A stretch of DNA of 64,000 bases, from assembly GCF_022288805.1 (NCBI RefSeq), contig NZ_JAKOPM010000002.1, positions 259,846 to 323,845 on the forward strand. Direction: 5' to 3'. The DNA is from Corynebacterium yonathiae (GTDB lineage Bacteria > Actinomycetota > Actinomycetes > Mycobacteriales > Mycobacteriaceae). Every line of letters starts with the position of its first letter. Within the stretch, counting starts at the first letter, position 1. The notes under the pieces are model-generated. The model saw only the letters and a list, made by a program, of their open reading frames with translations. It made no database searches and was not told the origin of the DNA. Positions 56,877 to 64,000 of the stretch are shown here, piece after piece. The position numbers were made by a program, and so were the translations under genes.

Positions 56877-57485
56877 ATGACCCTGCGCTTATGCAACTAC
56901 GTGCCATCCGTCCCGAACGAGGACGAGTTTTTCAGCAAAGAGAACATCAAGCGCGTCAGCACCCCAAATACCCGCCCCGATGCCACCGGCTTGCGCGAGA
57001 CCGTTGTTAATAACGGCCCGTGCCCCACCAAGAACCATACGAAATTCGACTTCATCTTCCTGCTTTTCCATATGGGTTGCATCGTCATTCTCGGGCTCTT
57101 CCCCTTTGCTCTTACGGGACTCGATTTCCGCATCGCTTTACTCATCAGCCTGCCTATCATCGCATTCGGCATTTCCACGCCCGTTCGCTGGCTGGCCTCG
57201 ACCCACAATGAGCGCACTCTGCTCCGCAAAGCGTGGGCCAATAACTGGCTCGAGTTTTATCCCGTACTGGTGGGAAACTTCTACCACTTTGATACCAAGG
57301 AAGAAAAGAACCCTATAGGCGATGACCACTATTACTTCCACCAGGCGCGCATCATGGTGTTCTTTCCTGATGGCTCCACGGAAGTACTACCAGAGCTCGC
57401 AACCGTGAAAGCTGTCGACTATCCGCCTGAATTGATGAGGTCAGATGGCACTGCCATCGCGGAAACTCCGACGAGCTGCGTGTGA
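56877..57485 (+). CDS. Membrane protein of unknown function, possibly frameshifted
   Basis: A 202-residue protein with two membrane helices (FDFIFLLFHMGCIVILGLFPFAL and IALLISLPIIAFGISTPVRWL) and a cytoplasmic C-terminal part (NFYHFDTKEEKNPIGDDHYYFHQARIMVFFPDGSTEVLPEL). I do not recognise it. Shortly before its stop, another frame continues with sensible sequence (57482-57637), so the end may be shifted. ATG 56877 with AAGGAG 13 nt upstream. Confidence 0.65.
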   Translation: MTLRLCNYVPSVPNEDEFFSKENIKRVSTPNTRPDATGLRETVVNNGPCPTKNHTKFDFIFLLFHMGCIVILGLFPFALTGLDFRIALLISLPIIAFGISTPVRWLASTHNERTLLRKAWANNWLEFYPVLVGNFYHFDTKEEKNPIGDDHYYFHQARIMVFFPDGSTEVLPELATVKAVDYPPELMRSDGTAIAETPTSCV

Positions 57486-57637
57486 GCCCCAGCGTTAATA
57501 ATGGCTGGACACTACTGGCCGTGCTCGCCGGTGACCCGGTATCCGCCGGCACTCCCAATATCGGCTTGGATGAGCAGCAGATAGAAGCAGCGCTTGCCCA
57601 AGTGGAGCGCGAGTGGGCACCCGGCATTCTGAAATAA
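57482..57637 (+). CDS. Short ORF continuing the previous gene (overlap or frameshift)
   Basis: Starting at GTG 57482 (overlapping the previous stop as GTGA), 51 residues read VSPSVNNGWTLLAVLAGDP then VSAGTPNIGLDEQQIEAALAQVEREWAP. Codon use is coding-like. In the same frame DELR precedes the GTG, so it may be the true C-terminus of the membrane protein after a one-base shift between about 57430 and 57480. Separate small gene or frameshift cannot be decided here. Confidence 0.5.
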   Translation: MSPSVNNGWTLLAVLAGDPVSAGTPNIGLDEQQIEAALAQVEREWAPGILK

Positions 57638-57665
57638 GCCGTCGCGGCGAGTTAAAGTCGGGCCC

Positions 57666-58049
57666 ATGATTGAAGTAGCCGCCGTAGTTTTCCGTAATTC
57701 CTTTGGCCATATCCTCACCGTGCGCAAGGATTCCTCCACCAAGTTTCAGTTACCTGGCGGCAAGCTTGAGGCTGGCGAAACCCCTACACAGGCCGCAGCC
57801 CGCGAGGTCGCAGAAGAAATCGGCGTTGACGTCCGCCTTCCGGAGCTATCTCTGCTCGGCACCTTCGACGCGCCGGCGGCCAACGAACCCGGCGAAACCG
57901 TGCGCGGCCACATCTTTACCTATCCACGCCCAGTCCTTGCCCGCGCAGCCGCAGAGATTGCCGAAGTCGCTTGGGTAGACCCCACCAACCCAAATCGCGA
58001 GCTCGCCCATCTGCTGCGCGACGAGGTCTTTCCTGCCCTAGAATCCTAA
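57666..58049 (+). CDS. NUDIX hydrolase
   Basis: A 127-residue hydrolase of nucleoside diphosphate-linked compounds. The NUDIX box is complete: GKLEAGETPTQAAAREVAEEIGV matches GX5EX7REUXEEXGU. Its short form resembles MutT-type clean-up enzymes (8-oxo-dGTP or similar), but the substrate is not determined. TAAAGT (57653-57658) lies 7 nt before ATG 57666, so the mRNA is probably leaderless. Confidence 0.9.
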   Translation: MIEVAAVVFRNSFGHILTVRKDSSTKFQLPGGKLEAGETPTQAAAREVAEEIGVDVRLPELSLLGTFDAPAANEPGETVRGHIFTYPRPVLARAAAEIAEVAWVDPTNPNRELAHLLRDEVFPALES

Positions 58050-58147
58050 GGCCCTGCTTTATCCCTTAAGAATTTCCTATTGCAGCTCCTGGGAGGGCAA
58101 CCTAGAGTTATTTTCATCAGAATTGAGTGATGAAAGGACTGCCCTCC

Positions 58148-58354
58148 ATGCCGCAGCAATCCACACTGGGACCTATCGTGACGATTACCTTCCTCGTCCT
58201 AGGTGTCATTAGCTCTGTTATCGCCATTCTCATGGTGCCTGCCCTCTTCCACGAGGTCACTTCCCTGCGCGCTGCGGCTTTTACCGGAAGCTTCATCTTC
58301 GGCGTTGGCATGCTCACGCTCTTCCGCCGCTGTGCCAATTACCAGCGCAAATAG
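58148..58354 (+). CDS. Small membrane protein, two helices
   Basis: A 68-residue protein with two hydrophobic segments (LGPIVTITFLVLGVISSVIAILMVP and AAAFTGSFIFGVGMLTLF) and a basic end. I do not recognise it. ATG 58148 follows AAAGGA; alternative starts are ATG 58130 and GTG 58127, where CAGAAT lies 6 nt upstream of 58130. Confidence 0.65.
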   Translation: MPQQSTLGPIVTITFLVLGVISSVIAILMVPALFHEVTSLRAAAFTGSFIFGVGMLTLFRRCANYQRK

Positions 58355-58397
58355 CAGATTTCTCCGCTTCACGGCGCCGGCGAGAATAAAACCCGAA

Positions 58398-58428
58398 TAA
58401 AAAAATCCCGAGCGCACTCGCTCGGGAT
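58398..58428 (-). terminator. Terminator of tRNA-Ser(GCT)
   Basis: ATCCCGAGCG (58405-58414), CACT loop, CGCTCGGGAT (58419-58428). On the minus strand seven T bases follow. Confidence 0.93.
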
Positions 58429-58432
58429 TAGA

Positions 58433-58521
58433 TGGCGGAGATGAGAGGATTCGAACCTCCGGACCCCAGAAGGGTCAACTCCTTAGCAGGGAGCCCCATT
58501 CGGCCGCTCTGGCACATCTCC
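58433..58521 (-). tRNA. tRNA-Ser (anticodon GCT)
   Basis: Minus strand: acceptor GGAGATG/CATCTCC, anticodon stem with loop CTGCTAA (anticodon GCT), long variable arm, T arm GGAGGTTCGAATCCTC. CCA is encoded. It reads AGC and AGU. Confidence 0.95.
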
Positions 58522-58629
58522 ACGGTTCACAAGGAACCTCGTTTGAGAATACCTGCCTGCCCCGCCGCTGCCAAACTAGCCCCCTGCTTTCGCTCCCGCA
58601 GCAAAGGCGCAGGCCCTAAAGTGGTAGCC

Positions 58630-59682
58630 ATGATTCGCCCTGACCTGAAAGCCATCCCCGCCTACGTCGCTGGTGCGCGCAACAATGACGCCCTCAAGCT
58701 CTCCTCCAATGAAGCGGCGCACCCGCCCCTGCCAGAGGCGGCCGCGGCTATGGCGGAGGCAGCCGCACAGGCCAATCGCTACCCGGATATTGCGGCCACT
58801 GCGCTGCGCGAGGACCTAGCCGCGCACTTGGGAGTAAAGGGGGCGCAGGTGGCGGTGGGCACCGGCTCATCCGCGCTGTGCCAACAGTTGGCTGAAATTG
58901 CCGCCACTCCCGGCGATGAAATCCTCTTCCCATGGCGCTCCTTCGAGGCCTACCCCATCTTTGCCCAAGTGGTGGGCGCCCACCCTATCCCAGTTCCGCT
59001 AACTGGAGAACAGCGCGTAGACCTGCCGGCCATGGCGCAGCAGATTTCGGACAAGACCCGCCTTATCTTCGTGTGCAACCCCAATAACCCATCCGGCACC
59101 ACAATCACCAAGGACGAGTTCACTGCATTCATGGAAGCCGTGCCTGCCGACGTCCTCGTAGCCCTCGACGAGGCCTATATCGAATACAACCGCGCCACCG
59201 ACACCCCGCTGGGCACGGAGCTGGTGGGTACCTATCCCAACCTGGTGTGCCTGCGTACCTTTTCCAAGGCTTATGGCCTAGCCGGGGTGCGTATCGGTTA
59301 TGCCTTCGGCCCGGAAAATATTATCGAGGCTCTCAACAAGGTGGCCATTCCCTTCTCTGCCAGCACCGTGGCCCAGGTTGGTGCCCGTGCGGCACTGGCG
59401 GCGCAGGAGTCGCTGAGGGAGCGCACCGATGAGGTCGTCGTCCAGCGCAAGCGCCTGGAGGAAGCCCTCACAGACTGGGGAGTGCCGCATTCCGAGGCAA
59501 ACCACGTGTGGCTGCCGGCTGAAAATCTTGCCAGTCTTGGCACCCCGCAGGAAGTAGCCGCCCGCCTAGCCGAACGCGGCGTGCTCGTGCGCGCCTTTAG
59601 CGAAGGTATACGTATTACCGTTACTACCGAGGAAGAAACCGACACCCTGCTTAAGGCATGGAATGCAATCGTAGGAGGCTAG
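58630..59682 (+). CDS. pat: HisC-like aminotransferase (aromatic aminotransferase Pat type)
   Basis: A 350-residue class II PLP aminotransferase. LSSNEAAHPPLPEAAAAM, FVCNPNNPSGTTI, ALDEAYIEY and the PLP lysine motif RTFSKAYGLAGVRIGY are visible. There is no his operon nearby, and C. glutamicum has a separate HisC-like enzyme (Pat) that makes phenylalanine and other aromatic amino acids, so Pat is preferred over HisC; sequence alone cannot separate them firmly. TAAAGT (58617-58622) lies 7 nt before ATG 58630. A longer frame back to 58432 overlaps the tRNA and was rejected. Confidence 0.85.
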   Translation: MIRPDLKAIPAYVAGARNNDALKLSSNEAAHPPLPEAAAAMAEAAAQANRYPDIAATALREDLAAHLGVKGAQVAVGTGSSALCQQLAEIAATPGDEILFPWRSFEAYPIFAQVVGAHPIPVPLTGEQRVDLPAMAQQISDKTRLIFVCNPNNPSGTTITKDEFTAFMEAVPADVLVALDEAYIEYNRATDTPLGTELVGTYPNLVCLRTFSKAYGLAGVRIGYAFGPENIIEALNKVAIPFSASTVAQVGARAALAAQESLRERTDEVVVQRKRLEEALTDWGVPHSEANHVWLPAENLASLGTPQEVAARLAERGVLVRAFSEGIRITVTTEEETDTLLKAWNAIVGG

Positions 59683-60075
59683 ATGCGCTCGTTTATTAAT
59701 TTCGCCCTGAACGTCTTTGCCATCGCCGTGGCGCTATGGGCGGTGGTAGCCGTAATCCCTGGCATCACCATCACTCCGGCTGAGACCGGCAATTTCATCG
59801 CTATTGCCATCGTCTTCATCATTATTAATACAGTGGTCATGCCGGTGTTGCGTGTCCTTGGCGCACCGCTGACCTGCCTGACGCTCGGGCTTTTCTCCCT
59901 CGTCATAAACGGCGCAGCGCTCATCATCGTCGAGTGGGCGCTCAATTCCCTCGACCTCGGAATCGGCCACCTTGTCATCGACTCTTGGGGCGCTGCGATC
60001 ATCGGCGCCATCGTGCTATCCATCGTCAGCAGCGTCATTAATTTCTTTACTAGCCCGCTGCGCCAGCGCGATTAA
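59683..60075 (+). CDS. YvlD/phage-holin-IV-like membrane protein
   Basis: A 130-residue protein with four membrane helices; PGITITP, NTVVMPVLRVLGAPLTCLTLGLFSLVINGAALIIVEW is the signature of the YvlD/holin 4 superfamily. Despite the family name, nothing around it is phage-like. Function unknown; envelope stress has been linked to YvlD in Bacillus. It starts directly at the pat stop and overlaps moaD by 4 bp at the 3' end. Confidence 0.85.
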   Translation: MRSFINFALNVFAIAVALWAVVAVIPGITITPAETGNFIAIAIVFIIINTVVMPVLRVLGAPLTCLTLGLFSLVINGAALIIVEWALNSLDLGIGHLVIDSWGAAIIGAIVLSIVSSVINFFTSPLRQRD

Positions 60076-60332
60076 CCACCCGCAAAAGGCGGCAGCACGT
60101 CCACGCGGGTCACGCCGACAAGTGGGGAATCCATGGCGGTGTTCCCAGCGCCGTCGATAAGAAAGCTGCATCGCCCCAGCACTTCTTTCAGGCTCATACC
60201 AGCCTCTGTGGTGCCGGAATGCTCCTTGCCCAGCTGCGCCACCAGATCACCCAAGGTGGCGGGGGCGTCTACCTGCTCAGAAGCCACGCCCGCGGCGGCG
60301 CGGGCGGCGGCGAAATAGTGAACGGTCAACAT
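60072..60332 (-). CDS. moaD: Molybdopterin synthase small subunit
   Basis: An 86-residue ubiquitin-like sulfur carrier ending in VDVLPPFAGG. The terminal GG is adenylated and thiocarboxylated by MoeB-type enzymes and then gives sulfur for molybdopterin. ATG 60332 lies 7 nt after CATAGT. It is divergent from the moeA-mog-moaE-moeB operon with 58 bp between the starts. Confidence 0.9.
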   Translation of the reverse strand: MLTVHYFAAARAAAGVASEQVDAPATLGDLVAQLGKEHSGTTEAGMSLKEVLGRCSFLIDGAGNTAMDSPLVGVTRVDVLPPFAGG

Positions 60333-60390
60333 GCCTTCTACTATGCCTACGCACCTCTGTCGTGTCGAGACCGCGGGTAAACTAGCCGCC

Positions 60391-61527
60391 ATGCGCACAC
60401 CCAAGATTCACGCGCGCGAGGTCGCCGCGGCCCTGCCCGTACGTCACGTAACCACCGTGGCCCTCAATCAGGCACAGGATATGGTCTTAGCTGCGGATAT
60501 CCGCGCTGATTTCCCTTCCCCGCGCTTTGATAATTCACAAATGGATGGCTACGCCCTTCCCCAGTGTGCGGCCGGGACTTACCAGGTAGGCCCCACCATC
60601 GCCGCCGGTACAGAGCCCGCCCAAGTGCTCCACGGCTCACTCAACGCGGCCTGCCCCATCATGACCGGCGCCAAGGTGCCGGAAGGAACTGCAGCCATCG
60701 TGCCCATTGAGCACTGCGAACCACAAGAATTCCTCGCCCCGGGTGACCGTGTCACCGTGCCGGAGACCCAGCCGGAACAATTTATACGCCGCGCCGGCTC
60801 GGACTTAGAAGAAGGCGCCCTCTTGGCAGCCCAAGGCGATAAGCTCACGCCGGTCCGTTTGGCCGCCCTTGCTTCCCAAGGCATCGCCGAGGTGGAGGTC
60901 TACCGCCCCGCCCGCATCCTGATTTGCACCGGCGGCGCCGAGATAGGCCGTGGCAGCGCCGCCATTCCTGATGCCAATGCACCGCTCCTTAAAGGAATGG
61001 CTCGCCGCGCCGGCATCGAAGTCGCAGGCTTTATCACCACCGATGATGACCCGCAGGCCTTAACCCACGCTTTCACAGAAGTCATCGCACAGCACCGACC
61101 TGACGCCATCATTACCGCGGGTGGAATCTCTGCTGGAAAATTTGAAGTAGTACGCCAAGTACTCGATGGCTGGTTCGGCCATGTGGACCAGCAGCCCGGC
61201 GGCCCACAGGGTATCGCTACTTTCCACGGCACGCCAGTGATTTGTCTGCCCGGAAACCCCATTTCCGCTTTGGTAAGTTTCCGCCTCTTCGTGGCCCCAG
61301 CACTGGGCTGGGCACCGGAACCCTTCCGCGTTCCCCTCGCGGCGGGCATTGAAGGCCTCCCACACAAGGACCAATTTCGCCGCGGGCGCGTCGATTCCCA
61401 TGCCCACATCCTCGGTGGCGCTAGCTCCCACCTGCTCGCCCAAGCAGCAGATGCCACCCATCTCCTCCGCATCCCTGCCGGTCAACGCCTTGAAGAAGGC
61501 CAGGAAGTTGAGGTTTACCCACTATGA
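60391..61527 (+). CDS. moeA: Molybdopterin molybdenumtransferase
   Basis: A 378-residue enzyme that inserts molybdate into adenylated molybdopterin. Motifs: FDNSQMDGYAL, MTGAKVPEGTAAIVPIEH, the MoCF-binding domain with IITAGGISAGKFEVVRQVL, and LPGNPISALVSF. TAAACT (60378-60383) is 7 nt before ATG 60391. The open frame reaching back to 60331 was rejected. It overlaps the following mog gene by 4 bp (ATGA). Confidence 0.94.
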   Translation: MRTPKIHAREVAAALPVRHVTTVALNQAQDMVLAADIRADFPSPRFDNSQMDGYALPQCAAGTYQVGPTIAAGTEPAQVLHGSLNAACPIMTGAKVPEGTAAIVPIEHCEPQEFLAPGDRVTVPETQPEQFIRRAGSDLEEGALLAAQGDKLTPVRLAALASQGIAEVEVYRPARILICTGGAEIGRGSAAIPDANAPLLKGMARRAGIEVAGFITTDDDPQALTHAFTEVIAQHRPDAIITAGGISAGKFEVVRQVLDGWFGHVDQQPGGPQGIATFHGTPVICLPGNPISALVSFRLFVAPALGWAPEPFRVPLAAGIEGLPHKDQFRRGRVDSHAHILGGASSHLLAQAADATHLLRIPAGQRLEEGQEVEVYPL

Positions 61528-62003
61528 GCCCGCAACGCACCGCCATCGTCATCGTCGCCTCTACTCGCGCTGCCGCGGGTATCTACGAGGATCGATCCGG
61601 CCCCATCGCGGTAGATTTCTTGCGGCGCAAGGGCTTTGATTGCCCCGATGCACGCATCGTCCCCGATGCCGATATTGCCGCCACCGTTGCTGCCGCCTTC
61701 GCCGAAGAACCCTCGGTCATCTTGACCTCTGGTGGCACCGGCCTGACCCAAGACGACAAGACGGTAGAGGCTGTGGCGCCACATATCACCCGCGAACTGC
61801 CCGGTATTGCGGTGGCCTTCTGGCAAAAGGGTCTAGAAAGCGTGCCCACTGCGGTGGCTTCCCGCGCCATCGCCGGCGTTAATGACTCCACCTTTGCCAT
61901 GACGCTTCCTGGTTCTACCGGCGGGGTAAAAGACGGCTGTGCGATTTTAGAAGAATTAATTGTTCCGATCGTCGATATGTTAGAAGGAAAACATGAGCAC
62001 TGA
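61524..62003 (+). CDS. MogA/MoaB-type molybdopterin adenylyltransferase
   Basis: A 159-residue MoCF-binding-domain protein. The core ILTSGGTGLTQDDKTVEAVAP (normally TGGTG-x-x-xRD) and LPGSTGGVKDGCAIL match. It adenylates molybdopterin before MoeA acts. The usual TGG-G-RD Arg is not clear here (LTQDD). It overlaps moeA and moaE on both sides. Confidence 0.88.
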   Translation: MSPQRTAIVIVASTRAAAGIYEDRSGPIAVDFLRRKGFDCPDARIVPDADIAATVAAAFAEEPSVILTSGGTGLTQDDKTVEAVAPHITRELPGIAVAFWQKGLESVPTAVASRAIAGVNDSTFAMTLPGSTGGVKDGCAILEELIVPIVDMLEGKHEH

Positions 62004-62454
62004 TCCCTCCTACGTGGCCGAGCAAACCGGCTGCACCATTGGCACGCTGCTAAGCGATCAGCCTCTTGATCCTCTCCTCGCCGCTGCCAAGAAGGATACC
62101 GCCACCGCTGCTATGGGCGCCGTAGTCACCTTTGAGGGCATCGTCCGTGATCACGATGGCGGTCGGCCGAATGTCACCCTTCTTTCCTATAGCGCGCACC
62201 CAACCGCGCCAGAGAAGCTGCAGGACATCACCGACGCCGTCTCCTCCAGCCATCCGGTGCGCCTCTGGGCCGCTCACCGCACGGGGGATCTTCAGGTCGG
62301 CGACCTGGCCTTTGCCGTAGTTGCGGCCGCCGCGCACCGCGGCGATGCCTTCCGCGCGGCCGAAGAATGCGCCGATCGCGTCAAGGCAGAAGTGCCCATC
62401 TGGAAGGAACAAGGCCACGGCGATGGCTCCACTAACTGGGTGGGTCTGGAATGA
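61993..62454 (+). CDS. moaE: Molybdopterin synthase large subunit
   Basis: A 153-residue MoaE. It converts precursor Z (cPMP) to molybdopterin with sulfur from MoaD. MGAVVTFEGIVRDHDGG, LLSYSAHP, AAHRTGDLQVGDLAFAVVAAAAHRGDAF and the catalytic Lys in VKAEVPIWKEQ are visible. ATG 61993 has AAGGA. It overlaps mog by 11 bp and moeB by 4 bp. Confidence 0.94.
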   Translation: MSTDPSYVAEQTGCTIGTLLSDQPLDPLLAAAKKDTATAAMGAVVTFEGIVRDHDGGRPNVTLLSYSAHPTAPEKLQDITDAVSSSHPVRLWAAHRTGDLQVGDLAFAVVAAAAHRGDAFRAAEECADRVKAEVPIWKEQGHGDGSTNWVGLE

Positions 62455-63449
62455 GCATCCGCTATGCCCGCCAAGAAGCGCTCTGGGGCGAGGAGGGACA
62501 GCGCAAGCTCGCTCAAGCCCACGTAGCGGTTATCGGGGCCGGCGGCTTGGGTTCCCCCGCCCTGCTTTACCTAGCTGGCGCGGGCGTAGGCCGCATTTCG
62601 CTTTTCGACGACGACGTGGTCTCCCCTTCCAACCTGCACCGCCAAATCATCCACACCACCGCAGCCATCGGCACGCCGAAGACTGATTCCGCCGCGGCCG
62701 CCGTCCGCGCGCTCAATCCGGAGGTGGACATCACCTGCCATGGTCGCCTCAAATCAGCGACGGCACTCGAGCAGCTTCGTGGCTGCGATCTCATCCTCGA
62801 CGGCACCGATAACTTCGATGCGCGCTACTTAAGCTCCTGGGCCGCCCACGAATTAGGCATCCCGCACGTGTGGGCCTCCATCCTCGGCTTCGATGCGCAG
62901 CTCAGCGTGTTCTGGTCCGGTCACGGCCCTGTCTATGAGGATGTTTTCCCCACCGCCCCCGCGCCCGGCGAGGTTCCCTCTTGCTCCCAAGCCGGGGTTC
63001 TGGGTCCGGTGGTCGGCGTCGTCGGCTCGGCTATGGCCTTAGAGGCGCTCAAACTCATCACCGGTGTGGGCGCCCCACTCATCGGTACGCTCGGCTACTT
63101 CGATGCACTATCCGGCACCTGGGAATACATTCCACTTCGCCCCACCGGCGCGCAACCCACCCAGCCTGCCGACGCCCCCGAAGTCCGCGAGATTCCCCCG
63201 CACGCTCCGCTTATCGACGTCCGCACCTCCCCCGAGCGTGCCCAATCCGCCATCCCCAATTCCACGCACCTTGAACTCGACCGCATCCTCGGCGGCGAAA
63301 ACCCCAGCATCGAACCGGATGCTCCGGCTGTCCTCTACTGCGCCAGCGGCATCCGTTCCGCACAAGCAGTGGACGTCCTTCGCAAGCGCGGCTTCACGAA
63401 CGTCGTCTCCCTACGCGGCGGCATCAATTCCTGGCTCGAGCAACATTAG
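62451..63449 (+). CDS. moeB: MoeB-type adenylyltransferase with rhodanese domain
   Basis: A 332-residue ThiF/E1-like enzyme (1-235) fused to a rhodanese domain (about 245-332). ATP site VIGAGGLGSPALLYLAGAGVGRISLFDDD, Arg in NLHRQIIH, and active Cys region VPSCSQAGVLGP are seen; the zinc CxxC pairs of E. coli MoeB are not. The rhodanese active Cys is in LYCASGIRS. It adenylates and thiocarboxylates MoaD. This fusion resembles MoeZ/MoeBR. Confidence 0.92.
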   Translation: MSIRYARQEALWGEEGQRKLAQAHVAVIGAGGLGSPALLYLAGAGVGRISLFDDDVVSPSNLHRQIIHTTAAIGTPKTDSAAAAVRALNPEVDITCHGRLKSATALEQLRGCDLILDGTDNFDARYLSSWAAHELGIPHVWASILGFDAQLSVFWSGHGPVYEDVFPTAPAPGEVPSCSQAGVLGPVVGVVGSAMALEALKLITGVGAPLIGTLGYFDALSGTWEYIPLRPTGAQPTQPADAPEVREIPPHAPLIDVRTSPERAQSAIPNSTHLELDRILGGENPSIEPDAPAVLYCASGIRSAQAVDVLRKRGFTNVVSLRGGINSWLEQH

Positions 63450-63478
63450 CCACTTTTCGCCTGTTAACGAAAGGCAGC

Positions 63479-63739
63479 TTAGCGGTCCATTCGAGTCTTA
63501 TGTTCCTTATGTCGTGCAAATAGGAACCAAATAAGAGGCCCAAGGAACGGGTAGGCAAATGCCGCCATCGCCAGCAGTATTTTGACCCCTACGCTATATC
63601 CCGAGCGAATGATGGATATGAGCGAAGCCACCCAAAAGACCAACAGAGCGATAACAATGACGGCACCTATCCCGCCCGCAAGCCAGCCATATGATTCTGG
63701 TACCTGTTCTTCGGCCAATAAAGAAATGTAATTAGTCAT
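63479..63739 (-). CDS. PLDc_N-type small membrane protein
   Basis: An 86-residue protein with two membrane helices (GGIGAVIVIALLVFWVASLISII and MAAFAYPFLGPLIWFLFARHK). The second part, FLGPLIWFLF followed by charged residues, fits the phospholipase D-nuclease N-terminal domain family, which has no known catalytic role. ATG 63739 with GAGGAAA. It is convergent with moeB. Confidence 0.78.
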   Translation of the reverse strand: MTNYISLLAEEQVPESYGWLAGGIGAVIVIALLVFWVASLISIIRSGYSVGVKILLAMAAFAYPFLGPLIWFLFARHKEHKTRMDR

Positions 63740-63856
63740 AGTTTCCTCATGGTTAACGGTGTTTCGATATCCATACCTCAAGGTAGTAACTCATGGTAAA
63801 CATTGACTGACTTCAGCCTTAGTTTTCTCTGCATCTCAGCGCAACCGCTCAAAACG

Positions 63857-63932
63857 GGGTTAAGGGTCAGAATGTGTGACCACTAGAATCCGCCCTTACC
63901 CCTAAATAAAGGGTTAAGGGTCAAAAAGTGTG
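63857..63932 (+). repeat. Direct repeat in terminal non-coding region
   Basis: GGGTTAAGGGTCAGAATGTG (from 63857) and GGGTTAAGGGTCAAAAAGTG (from 63911) are 54 bp apart and differ at two positions of 20. An inverted partial copy, CCCTTACCCC, lies between them. Nature unknown; the end of a mobile element is possible. Confidence 0.7.
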
Positions 63933-63979
63933 TCCGGAATCGCGGATTTTCACGGATTGACCTGTAGGTTTCCGGAAAG

Positions 63980-64000
63980 TATATGCTCCGGAAGCATATA
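63980..64000. repeat. Palindrome at window end
   Basis: TATATGCT (63980-63987), CCGGA, AGCATATA (63993-64000): a perfect 8-bp inverted repeat that may continue past the window. TCCGGA also occurs just upstream (63971-63976). Confidence 0.65.

Noticed and set aside
59683..60075. Prophage remnant suggested by a holin-like protein
   Set aside because: The protein belongs to a chromosomal YvlD-like group and no other phage gene is nearby.

Overview
The window is a high-GC stretch of actinobacterial chromosome that I assign to the genus Corynebacterium; the species is not resolved. Support comes from gene content and order: lysC-asd, divergent katA and a sigC-like ECF sigma factor, leuA, a DnaQ-like gene, murT-gatD, recR-ybaB-dnaX-aspT in the order I know from C. 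glutamicum, plus an htaA-hmuTUV haem-uptake locus with DtxR-type boxes. The lysC gene even keeps the internal GTG start of its beta subunit. Many genes have a TANNNT-like -10 hexamer exactly 7 nt before the start codon, the signature of leaderless mRNAs.

Layout. 1-6.6 kb: the 3' end of a class A penicillin-binding protein, a YqeY protein, a metallophosphoesterase, tRNA-Pro, a CitMHS transporter, a YhgE/Pip-like membrane protein and a lipoprotein. 6.6-15.2 kb: catalase and sigma factor, a YkvI-type transporter, asd-lysC, a DMT permease and a PIG-V-type mannosyltransferase. 15.2-30.4 kb: leuA behind a Leu-rich leader peptide, two tandem paralogues of unknown function, a DnaQ-like protein lacking its catalytic acids, murT-gatD, an HNH protein, recR-ybaB-dnaX, aspT and the SRP RNA.

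30.6-38.1 kb: tRNA-Ser, a gluQ-nhaP-orphan operon, and a queuosine salvage group (gluQ, a YhhQ transporter and an unusual tgt) coupled to an MmpL transporter. 38.3-46.6 kb: an iron/haem island with htaA-hmuT-hmuU-hmuV-htaB, hmuO and a third HtaA-domain protein, preceded by DtxR-like boxes. Here haem is bound at the surface (HtaA/B), passed to the HmuT lipoprotein, imported by HmuUV and opened by HmuO.

46.6-58.5 kb: tRNA-Ser, csbD, tadA with its associated protein, tyrA, a membrane-anchored trypsin-like protease, a membrane acyltransferase, tRNA-Arg(ACG), a CobW GTPase under a 17-bp inverted repeat, a DASS transporter, mgtE, two DUF202 proteins, a possibly frameshifted membrane protein, a NUDIX hydrolase and another tRNA-Ser. 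58.6-64 kb: the aminotransferase pat/hisC, a holin-like membrane protein, molybdenum-cofactor genes (moaD, moeA, mog, moaE, moeB-rhodanese), a PLDc_N-type protein and a repeat-bearing non-coding end.

No CRISPR array, prophage or complete insertion sequence was seen. The most unusual signals are three enzymes that kept their fold but lost expected metal-binding or catalytic residues (Tgt, MurT, DnaQ-like), the tandem paralogue pair at 17.3-20.2 kb, the inverted repeat over the cobW-like start, and a symmetric pair of DnaA-box sequences at 23.7 kb.
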